From NCBI GenBank assembly GCA_021847125.1, contig JAJZUK010000069.1:1-6583 (forward strand): a DNA stretch of 6,583 nt. The letters run 5' to 3'. The notes under the pieces were generated by a model. It was given only the letters and a program-made list of their open reading frames with translations, ran no database searches and was not told where the DNA came from. The position numbers and the translations under genes were made by a program. This DNA comes from Pseudomonadota bacterium (GTDB lineage Bacteria; Pseudomonadota; Gammaproteobacteria; Burkholderiales; SG8-39). Shown here piece by piece: positions 1 through 5,963 of this stretch. Position 1 is the stretch's first letter. Every line of letters begins with the position of its first letter.

Positions 1-2
1 CG

Positions 3-854
3 CGGCTCGATCGCTCGTCGCCGGCCGACATCAGCGAAGTCTACGTGCGCGCCCGCAATGGGTCCATGGTGCAGTTGTCCAATCTCGTCGACGTCAAAGA
101 AGGCGTCGCGCCGCAGTCGCTCAATCACTTCCAGCGCCTGCGCGCGGTCAAGATCACCGGCACGCTTGCGCCAGGATACTCGATCGACGAAGCATTGAAA
201 GCGTTCGACGCCGCGGCCAAGGCAACGCTGGGCGCCTCGGCACAAACGGGCCTGGACGGGCAGTCGCTGGAGTTCCGCGCTTCGGGCAGCGAAATTTATT
301 TGGTGTTCGTCCTGTCGCTGTTTTTCATCTATTTGGTGCTTTCCGCGCAGTTCGAGAGCTTCACTGCGCCTCTCGTGATCATGTTGTCTGTGCCGCTGTC
401 GATGACCGGCGCTCTGTTCGCGCTGTGGCTGACCGGTGGAACACTCAATATCTACAGCCAGGTGGGACTCATCACGCTGGTCGGCCTCATCACCAAGCAC
501 GGTATCCTGATTGTCGAGTTCACCAACCAGCTGCGCGCACAGGGGAAGGATATGCTTGCGGCGGTGGTTGAAGCCTCCGCCCTGCGGCTGCGGCCGATCC
601 TGATGACCACCGGCGCAATGGTGCTGGGGGCCCTGCCCCTGGCCTATGCCTCCGGCGCCGGCGCGGAATCGCGGACGCCGATCGGCTGGGTAATCGTGGG
701 CGGAATGTCCTTCGGTACGCTGTTGACGCTGTTTGTGGTGCCGGTAGCCTACTCCCTCCTGGCCCGCCGCGCGCACATCGAGGCCCACGGGATCGATGTG
801 GGCCCACCCGCCGCAGCACCGAGCCCCGCACACCAGCCGGGACAAGCAGGCTGA
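3..854 (+). CDS. RND (HAE1/AcrB-type) multidrug efflux permease, C-terminal part
   Basis: This is the last 283 residues of an inner-membrane RND pump, the proton-driven subunit of a tripartite efflux complex. The frame is open from the left edge, so the start lies outside the window. The family is usually about 1,000-1,050 residues, so roughly a quarter is present. The first ~90 residues fit the end of the second periplasmic (porter/docking) loop. Five hydrophobic segments follow, matching TM8 to TM12. The segment around LITKHGILIVEF corresponds to AcrB TM10, and its lysine (nt 495-497) aligns with the AcrB proton-relay Lys940. RLRPILMTTGAMVLGALPLA is the conserved TM11 entry. The tail is Pro/Ala-rich and ends at a TGA at 852. 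The ITKHG wording, rather than AcrB's SAKNA, suggests a sub-branch distinct from AcrB. Family assignment is secure; the drug substrate is unknown. Confidence 0.95.
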   Translation, partial: RLDRSSPADISEVYVRARNGSMVQLSNLVDVKEGVAPQSLNHFQRLRAVKITGTLAPGYSIDEALKAFDAAAKATLGASAQTGLDGQSLEFRASGSEIYLVFVLSLFFIYLVLSAQFESFTAPLVIMLSVPLSMTGALFALWLTGGTLNIYSQVGLITLVGLITKHGILIVEFTNQLRAQGKDMLAAVVEASALRLRPILMTTGAMVLGALPLAYASGAGAESRTPIGWVIVGGMSFGTLLTLFVVPVAYSLLARRAHIEAHGIDVGPPAAAPSPAHQPGQAG

Positions 855-862
855 AGCGCGAT

Positions 863-883
863 CCGGCTCAGGGATTGAGCTGG
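863..883. terminator. Hairpin between convergent genes, possible bidirectional terminator
   Basis: CCGGCTCA (863-870) pairs with TGAGCTGG (876-883) around a 5-nt GGGAT loop, giving 8 bp with one G-T wobble. It sits at the junction of the convergent RND permease and anti-sigma genes, whose stop codons are only 13 nt apart, and it overlaps the anti-sigma stop. Neither strand carries a T-tract after the stem, so this is not a classic intrinsic terminator. The terminator role is inferred from position. Confidence 0.3.
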
Positions 884-1614
884 CGGTAGACGACGGTGGC
901 GACAGTCAGCAAGCGCGCGCGGTCCATCTCAGCCGACAACGCGTAGCCTAGCTTGCCGTCTATCCAGTAGAACACGGCGACCTTGTCTTCCTGGCTGAAG
1001 CGAAACGCGGTGTCCTGCGGCTCGGCGTCCCGGCGGGACACGTACAGCGTGATGCGCTGTCCCCTGGAATCCTGATACATGAACTGCGCCACCGGCCCCT
1101 TGCCTCCAGGCAGCAGGCGCCCGCCAACCAGGTCAAACCCTTGTTGCGTGAGCAGCGGCACTTTCAGTTCGTGGCCCAGGCGCTTGGACAGCCATTTCAC
1201 CAGGTGATCCTGCTGCTCCGCGCCGACCTCCACCGGGTGCCGCACTTCGGGCGCATACACCGCGTAGGCGACGGCGGCGCGGTGCGGCAGGGCGGCCAGG
1301 TCGACCATCCGGTCGGCCTGGTAGGCGCGTCCCATCCAGCCCAGGCCGAAGCTCAAGCCCATCGCTCCTGCGGCAAGCGCGTAATACGGCCAGCGGCTCT
1401 TCTGCGCCCGCGCGGCCAGCAGCCGTTGCGGCACCGGTTCGTTCAGAACCGGGTTGTAGAGCGCCCGCAGCGCCTGGTTCTGCGCGCTCCAGACGCGCAC
1501 GTTCTCGGCCGCTTCGGCGTCGTGCGCGAGGTGGGCTTGCACCCGCAGGCGGCGCGCTTCATCCAGCTGGCCGTCGGCGTAGGCATGCAAGTCGGTTTCG
1601 CTGATAGTGCTCAT
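868..1614 (-). CDS. Membrane anti-sigma factor, cognate to the adjacent ECF sigma factor
   Basis: This 248-residue single-pass inner-membrane protein should sequester the ECF sigma factor encoded just upstream. Residues 1-50 have the usual cytoplasmic anti-sigma start (DLHAYADGQLDEARRLRV), in which a helical domain packs on the sigma factor. A hydrophobic segment at about 75-95 (YYALAAGAMGLSFGLGWMG) is the membrane span. Residues 96-248 would be periplasmic and probably sense the signal. The zinc-binding HxxxCxxC motif of many anti-sigma factors is absent: the matching region reads HLAHDAEAAENV and the whole protein has no cysteine. The ATG overlaps the sigma factor stop as ATGA and has no clear Shine-Dalgarno, which points to translational coupling. 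The match is to RskA/COG5662-type anti-sigma factors in general; the signal is not evident. Confidence 0.88.
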   Translation of the reverse strand: MSTISETDLHAYADGQLDEARRLRVQAHLAHDAEAAENVRVWSAQNQALRALYNPVLNEPVPQRLLAARAQKSRWPYYALAAGAMGLSFGLGWMGRAYQADRMVDLAALPHRAAVAYAVYAPEVRHPVEVGAEQQDHLVKWLSKRLGHELKVPLLTQQGFDLVGGRLLPGGKGPVAQFMYQDSRGQRITLYVSRRDAEPQDTAFRFSQEDKVAVFYWIDGKLGYALSAEMDRARLLTVATVVYRQLNP

Positions 1615-2105
1615 TTGACTATTTTAAGGTTGGTTGCCGCGGGCGCCGCGGACATCAGGTCGCGCAGGCGCTCGCGACCGCGCGACAAGCGCGACATCAC
1701 GGTGCCGACCGGCACGTTCAGCGCCTGACTCGCCTCGGCATAACTCAGCTGCTCCAGCCCGACCAGCAGCAGCACCTCGCGCTGCTCCGCCGGCAGGCAC
1801 CTCAGCGCCGCGTCCAGATCGCGCAATTGCAGCGGGTCGGACTGCGGCGCGCTCTCGAGCGCGGCCTCGGTAACTTCGTCCAGCGCGAGTTCGCGCCGCG
1901 ACTTCAACTGATTGATGAACACGTTGTGCATGATGGAGAACATCCAGGCGCGCAAATCGCTGCCGTGGCGCCATAGATGAAACTTCGTCAGCGCGCGCTC
2001 GAGCGTATCCTGAACCAGGTCATCGGCCCGGTGGCTGTCGCCCGCCAGCGCGCGCGCATAGCGCCGCAGGCGGGGTATATGCTCGGCGATCGCTGCACGG
2101 TCCAT
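1611..2105 (-). CDS. ECF (group 4) RNA polymerase sigma factor
   Basis: This 164-residue sigma-70 family protein has only regions 2 and 4, the normal ECF layout and length. Region 2 spans about residues 10-72 and includes DDLVQDTLERAL and the -10-recognising helix LRAWMFSIMHNVFINQLKSR. A short linker leads to region 4 at about 98-151, with LPAEQREVLLLVGLEQLSYAEA and the helix-turn-helix VPVGTVMSRLSRGRERL that reads the -35 element. I chose the ATG at 2105; a TTG codon directly before it (2108) is an alternative start and would add one residue. No good ribosome site is visible. The gene starts 24 nt after the lipoprotein stop and overlaps the anti-sigma gene by 4 nt, so all three are probably co-transcribed. 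ECF/anti-sigma pairs commonly autoregulate their own promoter. The ECF subgroup cannot be assigned here. Confidence 0.95.
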   Translation of the reverse strand: MDRAAIAEHIPRLRRYARALAGDSHRADDLVQDTLERALTKFHLWRHGSDLRAWMFSIMHNVFINQLKSRRELALDEVTEAALESAPQSDPLQLRDLDAALRCLPAEQREVLLLVGLEQLSYAEASQALNVPVGTVMSRLSRGRERLRDLMSAAPAATNLKIVK

Positions 2106-2129
2106 CAAGAGATGATAGCAACGACTGGC

Positions 2130-2507
2130 TTAGCGCGCGACGATATGCCAGACCTTGTTGACGCCATCGCCGGTCTTGTCGCCGGGTTTATGGTCCTTGA
2201 TCCAGAGATACACCGGCTTGCCCTGATAGGCCCACTGCCTGGAGCCGTCGTCGCGGACCACGATAGACCAGTCGCCCGACCCGCTGTCTGCCGCTGTCGC
2301 GGCCAGCGGCGGCCAGTTCACCGCACACTGCCCGTTGCAGCTGCTCTTGCCGCTGCCGGCTGCATCTTTGTCGAAAGTGTACAGCGTCATGCCGGCGGAA
2401 TTGACCAACATGCCGCCTTCGAACTTGACCGCCGTGGGCGCACCTCCCATGCTGGCGCAGGCGCCGAGCAATGTTGCCAATGCGGCTGCGGCAAATGTCT
2501 TTCTCAT
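2130..2507 (-). CDS. Outer-membrane-type lipoprotein with two 'secreted repeat' (Lipoprotein_15, COG4315-like) units
   Basis: This 125-residue protein starts with a lipoprotein signal peptide: MRK, a hydrophobic stretch and the lipobox LGAC, with Cys17 as the predicted lipidated residue. Residue +2 is Ala rather than Asp, which favours sorting to the outer membrane. Two repeats of the COG4315-type 'secreted repeat' follow. The first has GMTLYTFDKD and a CxxxC pair (Cys57, Cys61) before NWPPL. The second has DGSRQWAYQGKPVYLWIKD, then PGDKTGDG and WHIVAR. Proteins of this family are widespread, but their biochemical role is not established. The ATG at 2507 is supported by a strong AGGAGA six nt upstream. 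As first gene of the sigma/anti-sigma operon it may be an output, or part of the sensing, of that system; this is inference. Confidence 0.92.
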   Translation of the reverse strand: MRKTFAAAALATLLGACASMGGAPTAVKFEGGMLVNSAGMTLYTFDKDAAGSGKSSCNGQCAVNWPPLAATAADSGSGDWSIVVRDDGSRQWAYQGKPVYLWIKDHKPGDKTGDGVNKVWHIVAR

Positions 2508-2513
2508 GCTAAT

Positions 2514-2519
2514 TCTCCT
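2514..2519 (-). promoter_or_regulatory. Ribosome binding site of the lipoprotein gene
   Basis: On the minus strand AGGAGA lies 6 nt before the ATG at 2507. It fixes the start of the lipoprotein gene and is the only strong Shine-Dalgarno in this three-gene operon. Confidence 0.8.
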
Positions 2520-2544
2520 GTGAAATGTGGGATGCTACCCAGGC

Positions 2545-2573
2545 TTAAACAGTCGGGCGGCCGATTCTATTCC
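2545..2573 (-). promoter_or_regulatory. Candidate ECF-type promoter of the lipoprotein-sigma-anti-sigma operon
   Basis: Reading the minus strand, GGAATA (2573-2568) resembles the GGAA-type -35 box of many ECF promoters. After a 16-nt spacer comes TGTTTAA (2551-2545) at a suitable -10 distance. Transcription would begin near 2538, leaving a leader of about 30 nt before the lipoprotein ATG. A promoter of this type would fit autoregulation by the operon's own sigma factor. The match is by eye to a short, loose consensus. Confidence 0.28.
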
Positions 2574-2612
2574 CGCCCCGGGTGAATTCAGCCACAGGCG
2601 CCGGCCTTAAGG

Positions 2613-2639
2613 TTGTTTCGTTGCCGCGAAGGCTATACA
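2613..2639 (+). promoter_or_regulatory. Weak candidate sigma-70 promoter for the GMC oxidoreductase
   Basis: TTGTTT (2613-2618) and TATACA (2634-2639) are separated by 15 nt, shorter than the ideal 17. They lie in the divergent intergenic region, 57 nt before the chosen ATG at 2697. If real, transcription would start near 2646, which argues against translation starting much upstream of 2697. Confidence 0.22.
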
Positions 2640-2696
2640 CTCGCCGTGAAACAGCACTCCCGGCAGCAAACTGCGCACTATCCCGTCTTTGGTCCC

Positions 2697-4295
2697 ATGT
2701 CGCGAGAAACGATCTACGATTACGTCATAGTTGGCGCGGGCTCTGCCGGCTGCGTCCTCGCCAATCGCCTGACGGCGAGCGGGCGCCACAGGGTGCTGTT
2801 GCTCGAGGCCGGTCCACGCGATCGCGACCCCTGGATACACGTGCCGCTAGGCTACGGCAAGCTGTTCAACAAATCGTCGGTCAATTGGCGTTACAACTCG
2901 GAGCCCGAAGCGGAACTCAACGGGCGGCAGGTGTATACGCCGCGGGGAAAGGTACTCGGCGGATCATCCTCGATCAACGGGCTGGTCTATATCCGCGGCC
3001 AGCGCGAAGACTTCGATGGCTGGGGCATACCCGGCTGGGGATTCGATGATTTGCTGCCGTACTTCAAGCGCAGCGAGGACCAGAGCCGCGGCGCGGATGC
3101 CTGGCATGGCGTAGGCGGTCCGCAGGCGGTCAGCGATCTGCCCGACCGGCATGAACTGTGCGATGCGTTCATCGCCGCCGCCGGTGAAGTCGGGATTCCG
3201 CGCAACGACGATTTCAACGGCGCGGCGCAGGAAGGTGCGGGCTACTACCAGGCGACAACCAGGAATGGCCGGCGCTCGAGCACGGCAACCGGCTTCCTGC
3301 GGCCCGCCGAAAGCCGGCCGAACCTGACGGTCATGACCGGGGCGCTCGCCACGCGCGTGCTGTTCGAGGGAACGCGCGGCGTCGGCGTCGAGTACCGCCG
3401 GGGAGGCGAACTGCGGCAGGCACGGGCGGCGCGTGAAGTGCTGCTCGCCGCCGGCGCGTTCAATTCACCGCAGTTGCTGCAGCTGTCGGGGGTGGCATCG
3501 CGCGAACTGCTCGCCGCGCACGGGCTGCCGGTCGTCGCCGATCTGCCCGCGGTCGGCGAAGACCTGCAGGATCACTTCTATGCGCGCACCATCTGGCGCT
3601 GCACCCGGACCATCACCTTCAATGACGACATGGCGAGTTGGTGGCGCACCGCCGGGATAGGCTTGAAGTACCTGTTCGGACGGCGCGGACCGCTGACCGT
3701 GAGCGCCGGTTACGCCGGCGCGTTTGCGCGCACCCGACCGGAACTAGCGCGGCCCGACGTGCAATTTTATTTCATCAACTTCAGCCTGCCCAAGGCGGGC
3801 GAAAAACTGCATCCATTCTCCGCATTCACCTGCTCGATGTGCCCGCTGCGGCCGCAGGCGCGCGGTTCGGTGCGCATCCGCTCGGCCGATCCGCTATCTG
3901 CGCCGGCCATCCGCTACAATTTCCTCTCCACCGAAGACGACCGGAACACCGCGGTCGCCGGATTGAAACTGCTGCGCCGGCTGGTGCGCTCGCCCGCGAT
4001 GCGGCCGTATGTCGCTGCCGAGGAATCCCCCGGCGAGCGCGTGCAAAGCGACGCAGACTGGCTGGGCTTTTGCCGCGAGGCGGGCGGCACCGTCTATCAC
4101 CCGGTCGCGACCTGCCGCATGGGCACCGATGCGCGCGCGGTGACCGACCCGCGCCTGCGCGTGCGCGGGATTTCCGGCGTGCGCGTCGTGGACGCGTCCA
4201 TCATGCCGGCGGTGGTGTCGGGCAATATCAACGCCGCCGTGATCGCGGTGGCCGAAAAAGGCGCCGACCTGGTGCTGGAGGATGCGTCGCGCTAA
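2697..4295 (+). CDS. GMC-family FAD-dependent alcohol dehydrogenase (choline dehydrogenase-like)
   Basis: This 532-residue protein matches the usual GMC length and should oxidise an alcohol to an aldehyde or ketone using FAD. The N-terminal Rossmann motif VIVGAGSAG (residues 10-18) is followed by the ribose-binding acid in LLLEAG (Glu37). The GMC signature GKVLGGSSSIN covers 84-94, and the second family motif GAFNSPQLLQLSGVA lies mid-protein. The catalytic pair is visible near the C-terminus as His468 in YHPVATCRMG and an Asn in SGNIN (about 510-512), a His/Asn pair as in choline oxidase. There is no signal peptide, so it is probably cytoplasmic. I chose ATG 2697 because it leaves six residues before YDYVIVGAG, as is typical; an upstream GTG at 2646 stays in frame but adds an unlike extension. 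No clear Shine-Dalgarno precedes it. The exact alcohol is unknown; naming it BetA would be overcalling. Confidence 0.94.
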   Translation: MSRETIYDYVIVGAGSAGCVLANRLTASGRHRVLLLEAGPRDRDPWIHVPLGYGKLFNKSSVNWRYNSEPEAELNGRQVYTPRGKVLGGSSSINGLVYIRGQREDFDGWGIPGWGFDDLLPYFKRSEDQSRGADAWHGVGGPQAVSDLPDRHELCDAFIAAAGEVGIPRNDDFNGAAQEGAGYYQATTRNGRRSSTATGFLRPAESRPNLTVMTGALATRVLFEGTRGVGVEYRRGGELRQARAAREVLLAAGAFNSPQLLQLSGVASRELLAAHGLPVVADLPAVGEDLQDHFYARTIWRCTRTITFNDDMASWWRTAGIGLKYLFGRRGPLTVSAGYAGAFARTRPELARPDVQFYFINFSLPKAGEKLHPFSAFTCSMCPLRPQARGSVRIRSADPLSAPAIRYNFLSTEDDRNTAVAGLKLLRRLVRSPAMRPYVAAEESPGERVQSDADWLGFCREAGGTVYHPVATCRMGTDARAVTDPRLRVRGISGVRVVDASIMPAVVSGNINAAVIAVAEKGADLVLEDASR

Positions 4296-4427
4296 CAGGG
4301 TGTTGAAAAAGAGGGCATGCCCCCTTTCATATTCCCCAAATCAGAGGCTGCCGAAAAACGCTTCCCTCCGAGACTACGTATCAGAATTCCGAATCTGCGG
4401 CAGCGGGAAGCGTTTTTCAACAGCCTG
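4296..4427. mobile_element. MITE-like non-autonomous element with CTAA target duplication
   Basis: This 132-bp segment begins CAGGGTGTTGAAAAA (4296-4310) and ends TTTTTCAACAGCCTG (4413-4427), whose reverse complement matches the left end at 14 of 15 positions. It is directly flanked by CTAA on both sides (4292-4295 and 4428-4431), as a 4-bp target duplication would be. CTAA fits the YTAR target known for IS5-type insertion sequences, but the parent family is not identified. It has no coding capacity. The left CTAA contains the TAA stop of the GMC gene, so insertion would leave that protein intact. It also holds a strong internal inverted repeat and the palindrome GGGCATGCCC (4313-4322). A single-copy regulatory hairpin with chance flanking repeats is the alternative. 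Confidence 0.6.
4345..4426. repeat. Long inverted repeat inside the MITE-like element
   Basis: A 22-bp arm at 4345-4366 (contains GAAAAACGCTTCCC) is the inverse of 4405-4426 (contains GGGAAGCGTTTTTC), with 20 of 22 positions matching and a 38-nt loop. Inside, GCTGCCG (4348-4354) can instead pair perfectly with CGGCAGC (4398-4404), so two folds compete. In RNA this hairpin could stop or slow transcripts leaving the GMC gene, or protect their 3' end; that effect is inferred. Confidence 0.8.
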
Positions 4428-4438
4428 CTAACTGTTTG

Positions 4439-4471
4439 TTGACACCTGCGTAGGGGTTTGACACACTGGCG
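4439..4471 (+). repeat. Imperfect direct repeat with two TTGACAC boxes upstream of the binding-protein gene
   Basis: TTGACACCTGCG (4439-4450) and TTGACACACTGGCG (4458-4471) form an imperfect repeat with a 19-bp period. Each contains a perfect sigma-70 -35 hexamer TTGACA, but no convincing -10 box lies 16-18 nt downstream of either. They could be promoter remnants or a tandem regulator site for the transporter genes that follow. The repeat is visible; its function is a guess. Confidence 0.35.
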
Positions 4472-4505
4472 AAAAAGAACGACCTCCGCATCCCGTCCAT
4501 TACCT

Positions 4506-4512
4506 GAGGAGA
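4506..4512 (+). promoter_or_regulatory. Ribosome binding site of the substrate-binding protein gene
   Basis: GAGGAGA lies 5 nt before the ATG at 4518. It selects this start over in-frame upstream codons and suggests high translation, as expected for an abundant periplasmic receptor. Confidence 0.85.
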
Positions 4513-4517
4513 ATTGC

Positions 4518-5828
4518 ATGAACATAAGGCGTTATTGCGCGGGCTTTGGGTTTGCGCTGGCCCTGGCCGGCCTGGCCGTCACAGCTTATGCGCAGCAGAA
4601 GGAAATCAAGATCGGGGTGATCTACGACTACACCGGGCCGCTCGCCGCGGGCGGGTCGCTGCCGGGCGCGATGGGCACCAAGGCCGCGATCGAAATGATC
4701 AACGAGCGCGGCGGCATCGAGGGCTACAAGATAAACGCGATCTACGCCGATGCGCAGTCCAAGCCCGATGTGGCGATCAACGAAATGACGCGGTTGATCG
4801 ACCAGGAAAAAGTGGATCTGATCCTCGGCGTGTTCTCCAGCGCCCACTGCGTGCCGATGGCGCAGTTGGCCGATTCCAAGAAGAAGGTGATGTGGGCCAC
4901 CATCTGCGTCGCCTCCAGCGTGGTGAAAGACAAGAATTTAACCCATTTCTTCCGCGTTCAGGTCCACTCCGATCAATACGGCGAAACCTCGTGCAAGTTT
5001 CTCAACGAGATGTCCAAAGCCAAGCTGGGCAAGGACCCGAAAGACCTCAGGGTTGCGATCATTTACGAGGACGGCCCCTACGGAGCGGGCATCGGCGGCA
5101 GCAATGACGTCAATTGCCGGGCGCTGGGCATGCAGGTGGTATTGAAGGAAGGCTACTCGGCCACTGCGCCGGATTTGTCCACCCTGGTAACCAAGATGCG
5201 CCGTGCGCGCGCCGACGTGATCCTGCACACCGGCTACAACCCTGACATCACCCTGTTCTGGCGCCAGGCGCGCGAGCAGGGGCTGAAATGGTCGGCCCTG
5301 ATCGGCCACGGCGCGGGCTACGCGCAGTACGACAAACTGCACTCGGCATTCGGCAAGGACGCCAACCTGATTTTCAACGTGGACCCGGCCGCCGCGCAAT
5401 TGCTCGATCCCAAGACCCTGAAACCCGGACTGGGCGACGTGACCAAGGAAATGATCAAGCGCTACACCGCACAGGTGAAAGACCGCAAAGTGGACGAAGT
5501 CCCGCCGCACGTGTCGATGGGCTTCAACCACACCTACGTGTTCCTCACTGACGTGCTGCCGCGCGCGATCAAGAAATACGGCGGCGTCAGCACCGACGCG
5601 CTGCGCAAGGCGGCGCTCGACACCGACATTCCCGTGGGCGGCACGATCCAGGGCTACGGCGTGAAATTCTTTCCGCCGGGAACCCCGATGTCCGGCCAGA
5701 ACGAGCGTTCCGCGATGGTGGTGATGCAGTACATCAACAACGACACCAAAATCGTGTATCCGACGGCGATCAAGACCGCGGACCCGGTGTTGCCGCTGCC
5801 GAAGGGCCACACTTACGCCCCGCAATAG
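4518..5828 (+). CDS. Periplasmic substrate-binding protein of a branched-chain-amino-acid-type (HAAT) ABC importer
   Basis: This 436-residue LivK-like (type 1 periplasmic binding fold, COG0683) protein captures a small ligand in the periplasm and delivers it to a LivHMGF-type permease. A Sec signal peptide covers residues 1-25 (MNIRR, then a hydrophobic core) with the cut predicted after AYA, before QQKEIK. Cys7 is not in a lipobox, so the mature protein should be soluble. The mature start IKIGVIYDYTGPLAAGG is the family's first strand and ligand loop; GGIEGYKINAIYADAQSKPDVA and VDLILGVFSSAH follow as usual. The second lobe includes LRVAIIYEDGPYGAG and ADVILHTGYNPD. The mature chain has four cysteines, somewhat many for the family. 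Homologues carry amino acids, amides, urea or aromatic acids, so the ligand cannot be named. A LivG-type ATPase follows at 5964 on the same strand. Confidence 0.95.
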   Translation: MNIRRYCAGFGFALALAGLAVTAYAQQKEIKIGVIYDYTGPLAAGGSLPGAMGTKAAIEMINERGGIEGYKINAIYADAQSKPDVAINEMTRLIDQEKVDLILGVFSSAHCVPMAQLADSKKKVMWATICVASSVVKDKNLTHFFRVQVHSDQYGETSCKFLNEMSKAKLGKDPKDLRVAIIYEDGPYGAGIGGSNDVNCRALGMQVVLKEGYSATAPDLSTLVTKMRRARADVILHTGYNPDITLFWRQAREQGLKWSALIGHGAGYAQYDKLHSAFGKDANLIFNVDPAAAQLLDPKTLKPGLGDVTKEMIKRYTAQVKDRKVDEVPPHVSMGFNHTYVFLTDVLPRAIKKYGGVSTDALRKAALDTDIPVGGTIQGYGVKFFPPGTPMSGQNERSAMVVMQYINNDTKIVYPTAIKTADPVLPLPKGHTYAPQ

Positions 5829-5865
5829 GGCGGCTGCGGCTGCCGAAGTTAGCGTACCTCGGACA

Positions 5866-5901
5866 GACACCGGCATTGCCTCCTTGGGTGATGCCGGTAT
5901 C
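5866..5901 (+). terminator. Hairpin in the gap between binding protein and ATPase genes
   Basis: ACCGGCAT (5869-5876) pairs perfectly with ATGCCGGT (5891-5898) around a 14-nt loop; the stem extends to 10 of 11 pairs when flanking bases are included. It lies 38 nt after the binding-protein stop. No T-tract follows, so complete termination is unlikely. A partial terminator or mRNA-end stabiliser would fit an operon whose first gene must be made in large excess over the ATPase; this role is inferred. Confidence 0.45.
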
Positions 5902-5963
5902 GCTACGACTTTGCACCTAATTCCGCCTTTGCCAGCGCGTTTGCGCGCGTCGATTCGGACTCT

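Noticed and set aside
1141..1728. A 195-codon plus-strand open frame opposite the anti-sigma and sigma genes.
   Set aside because: The minus-strand products have clear family motifs here; the plus-strand product shows none and spans the junction of both genes.
1977..2585. A 202-codon plus-strand open frame opposite the sigma factor and lipoprotein genes.
   Set aside because: It runs opposite the lipoprotein, whose lipobox and repeats are convincing; the translated sequence resembles no known family.
2613..2696. An N-terminal extension of the GMC protein from TTG 2613 or GTG 2646.
   Set aside because: The family normally starts a few residues before the GxGxxG motif, as ATG 2697 does. The extra residues are not a signal peptide and overlap a possible promoter.
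3638..4306. A 222-codon plus-strand open frame overlapping the end of the GMC gene in another frame.
   Set aside because: It is Arg/Ala-rich out-of-frame sequence, while the GMC frame carries the catalytic His and Asn motifs over the same bases.
4296..4340. An intrinsic terminator for the GMC gene around the palindrome GGGCATGCCC.
   Set aside because: The palindrome has almost no loop and is not followed by a T-run; it is better explained as part of the MITE-like element.
4458..4517. A 20-residue upstream extension of the binding protein from TTG 4458.
   Set aside because: The strong GAGGAGA and the signal peptide that begins directly at ATG 4518 fix the start; an extension would bury the signal peptide.
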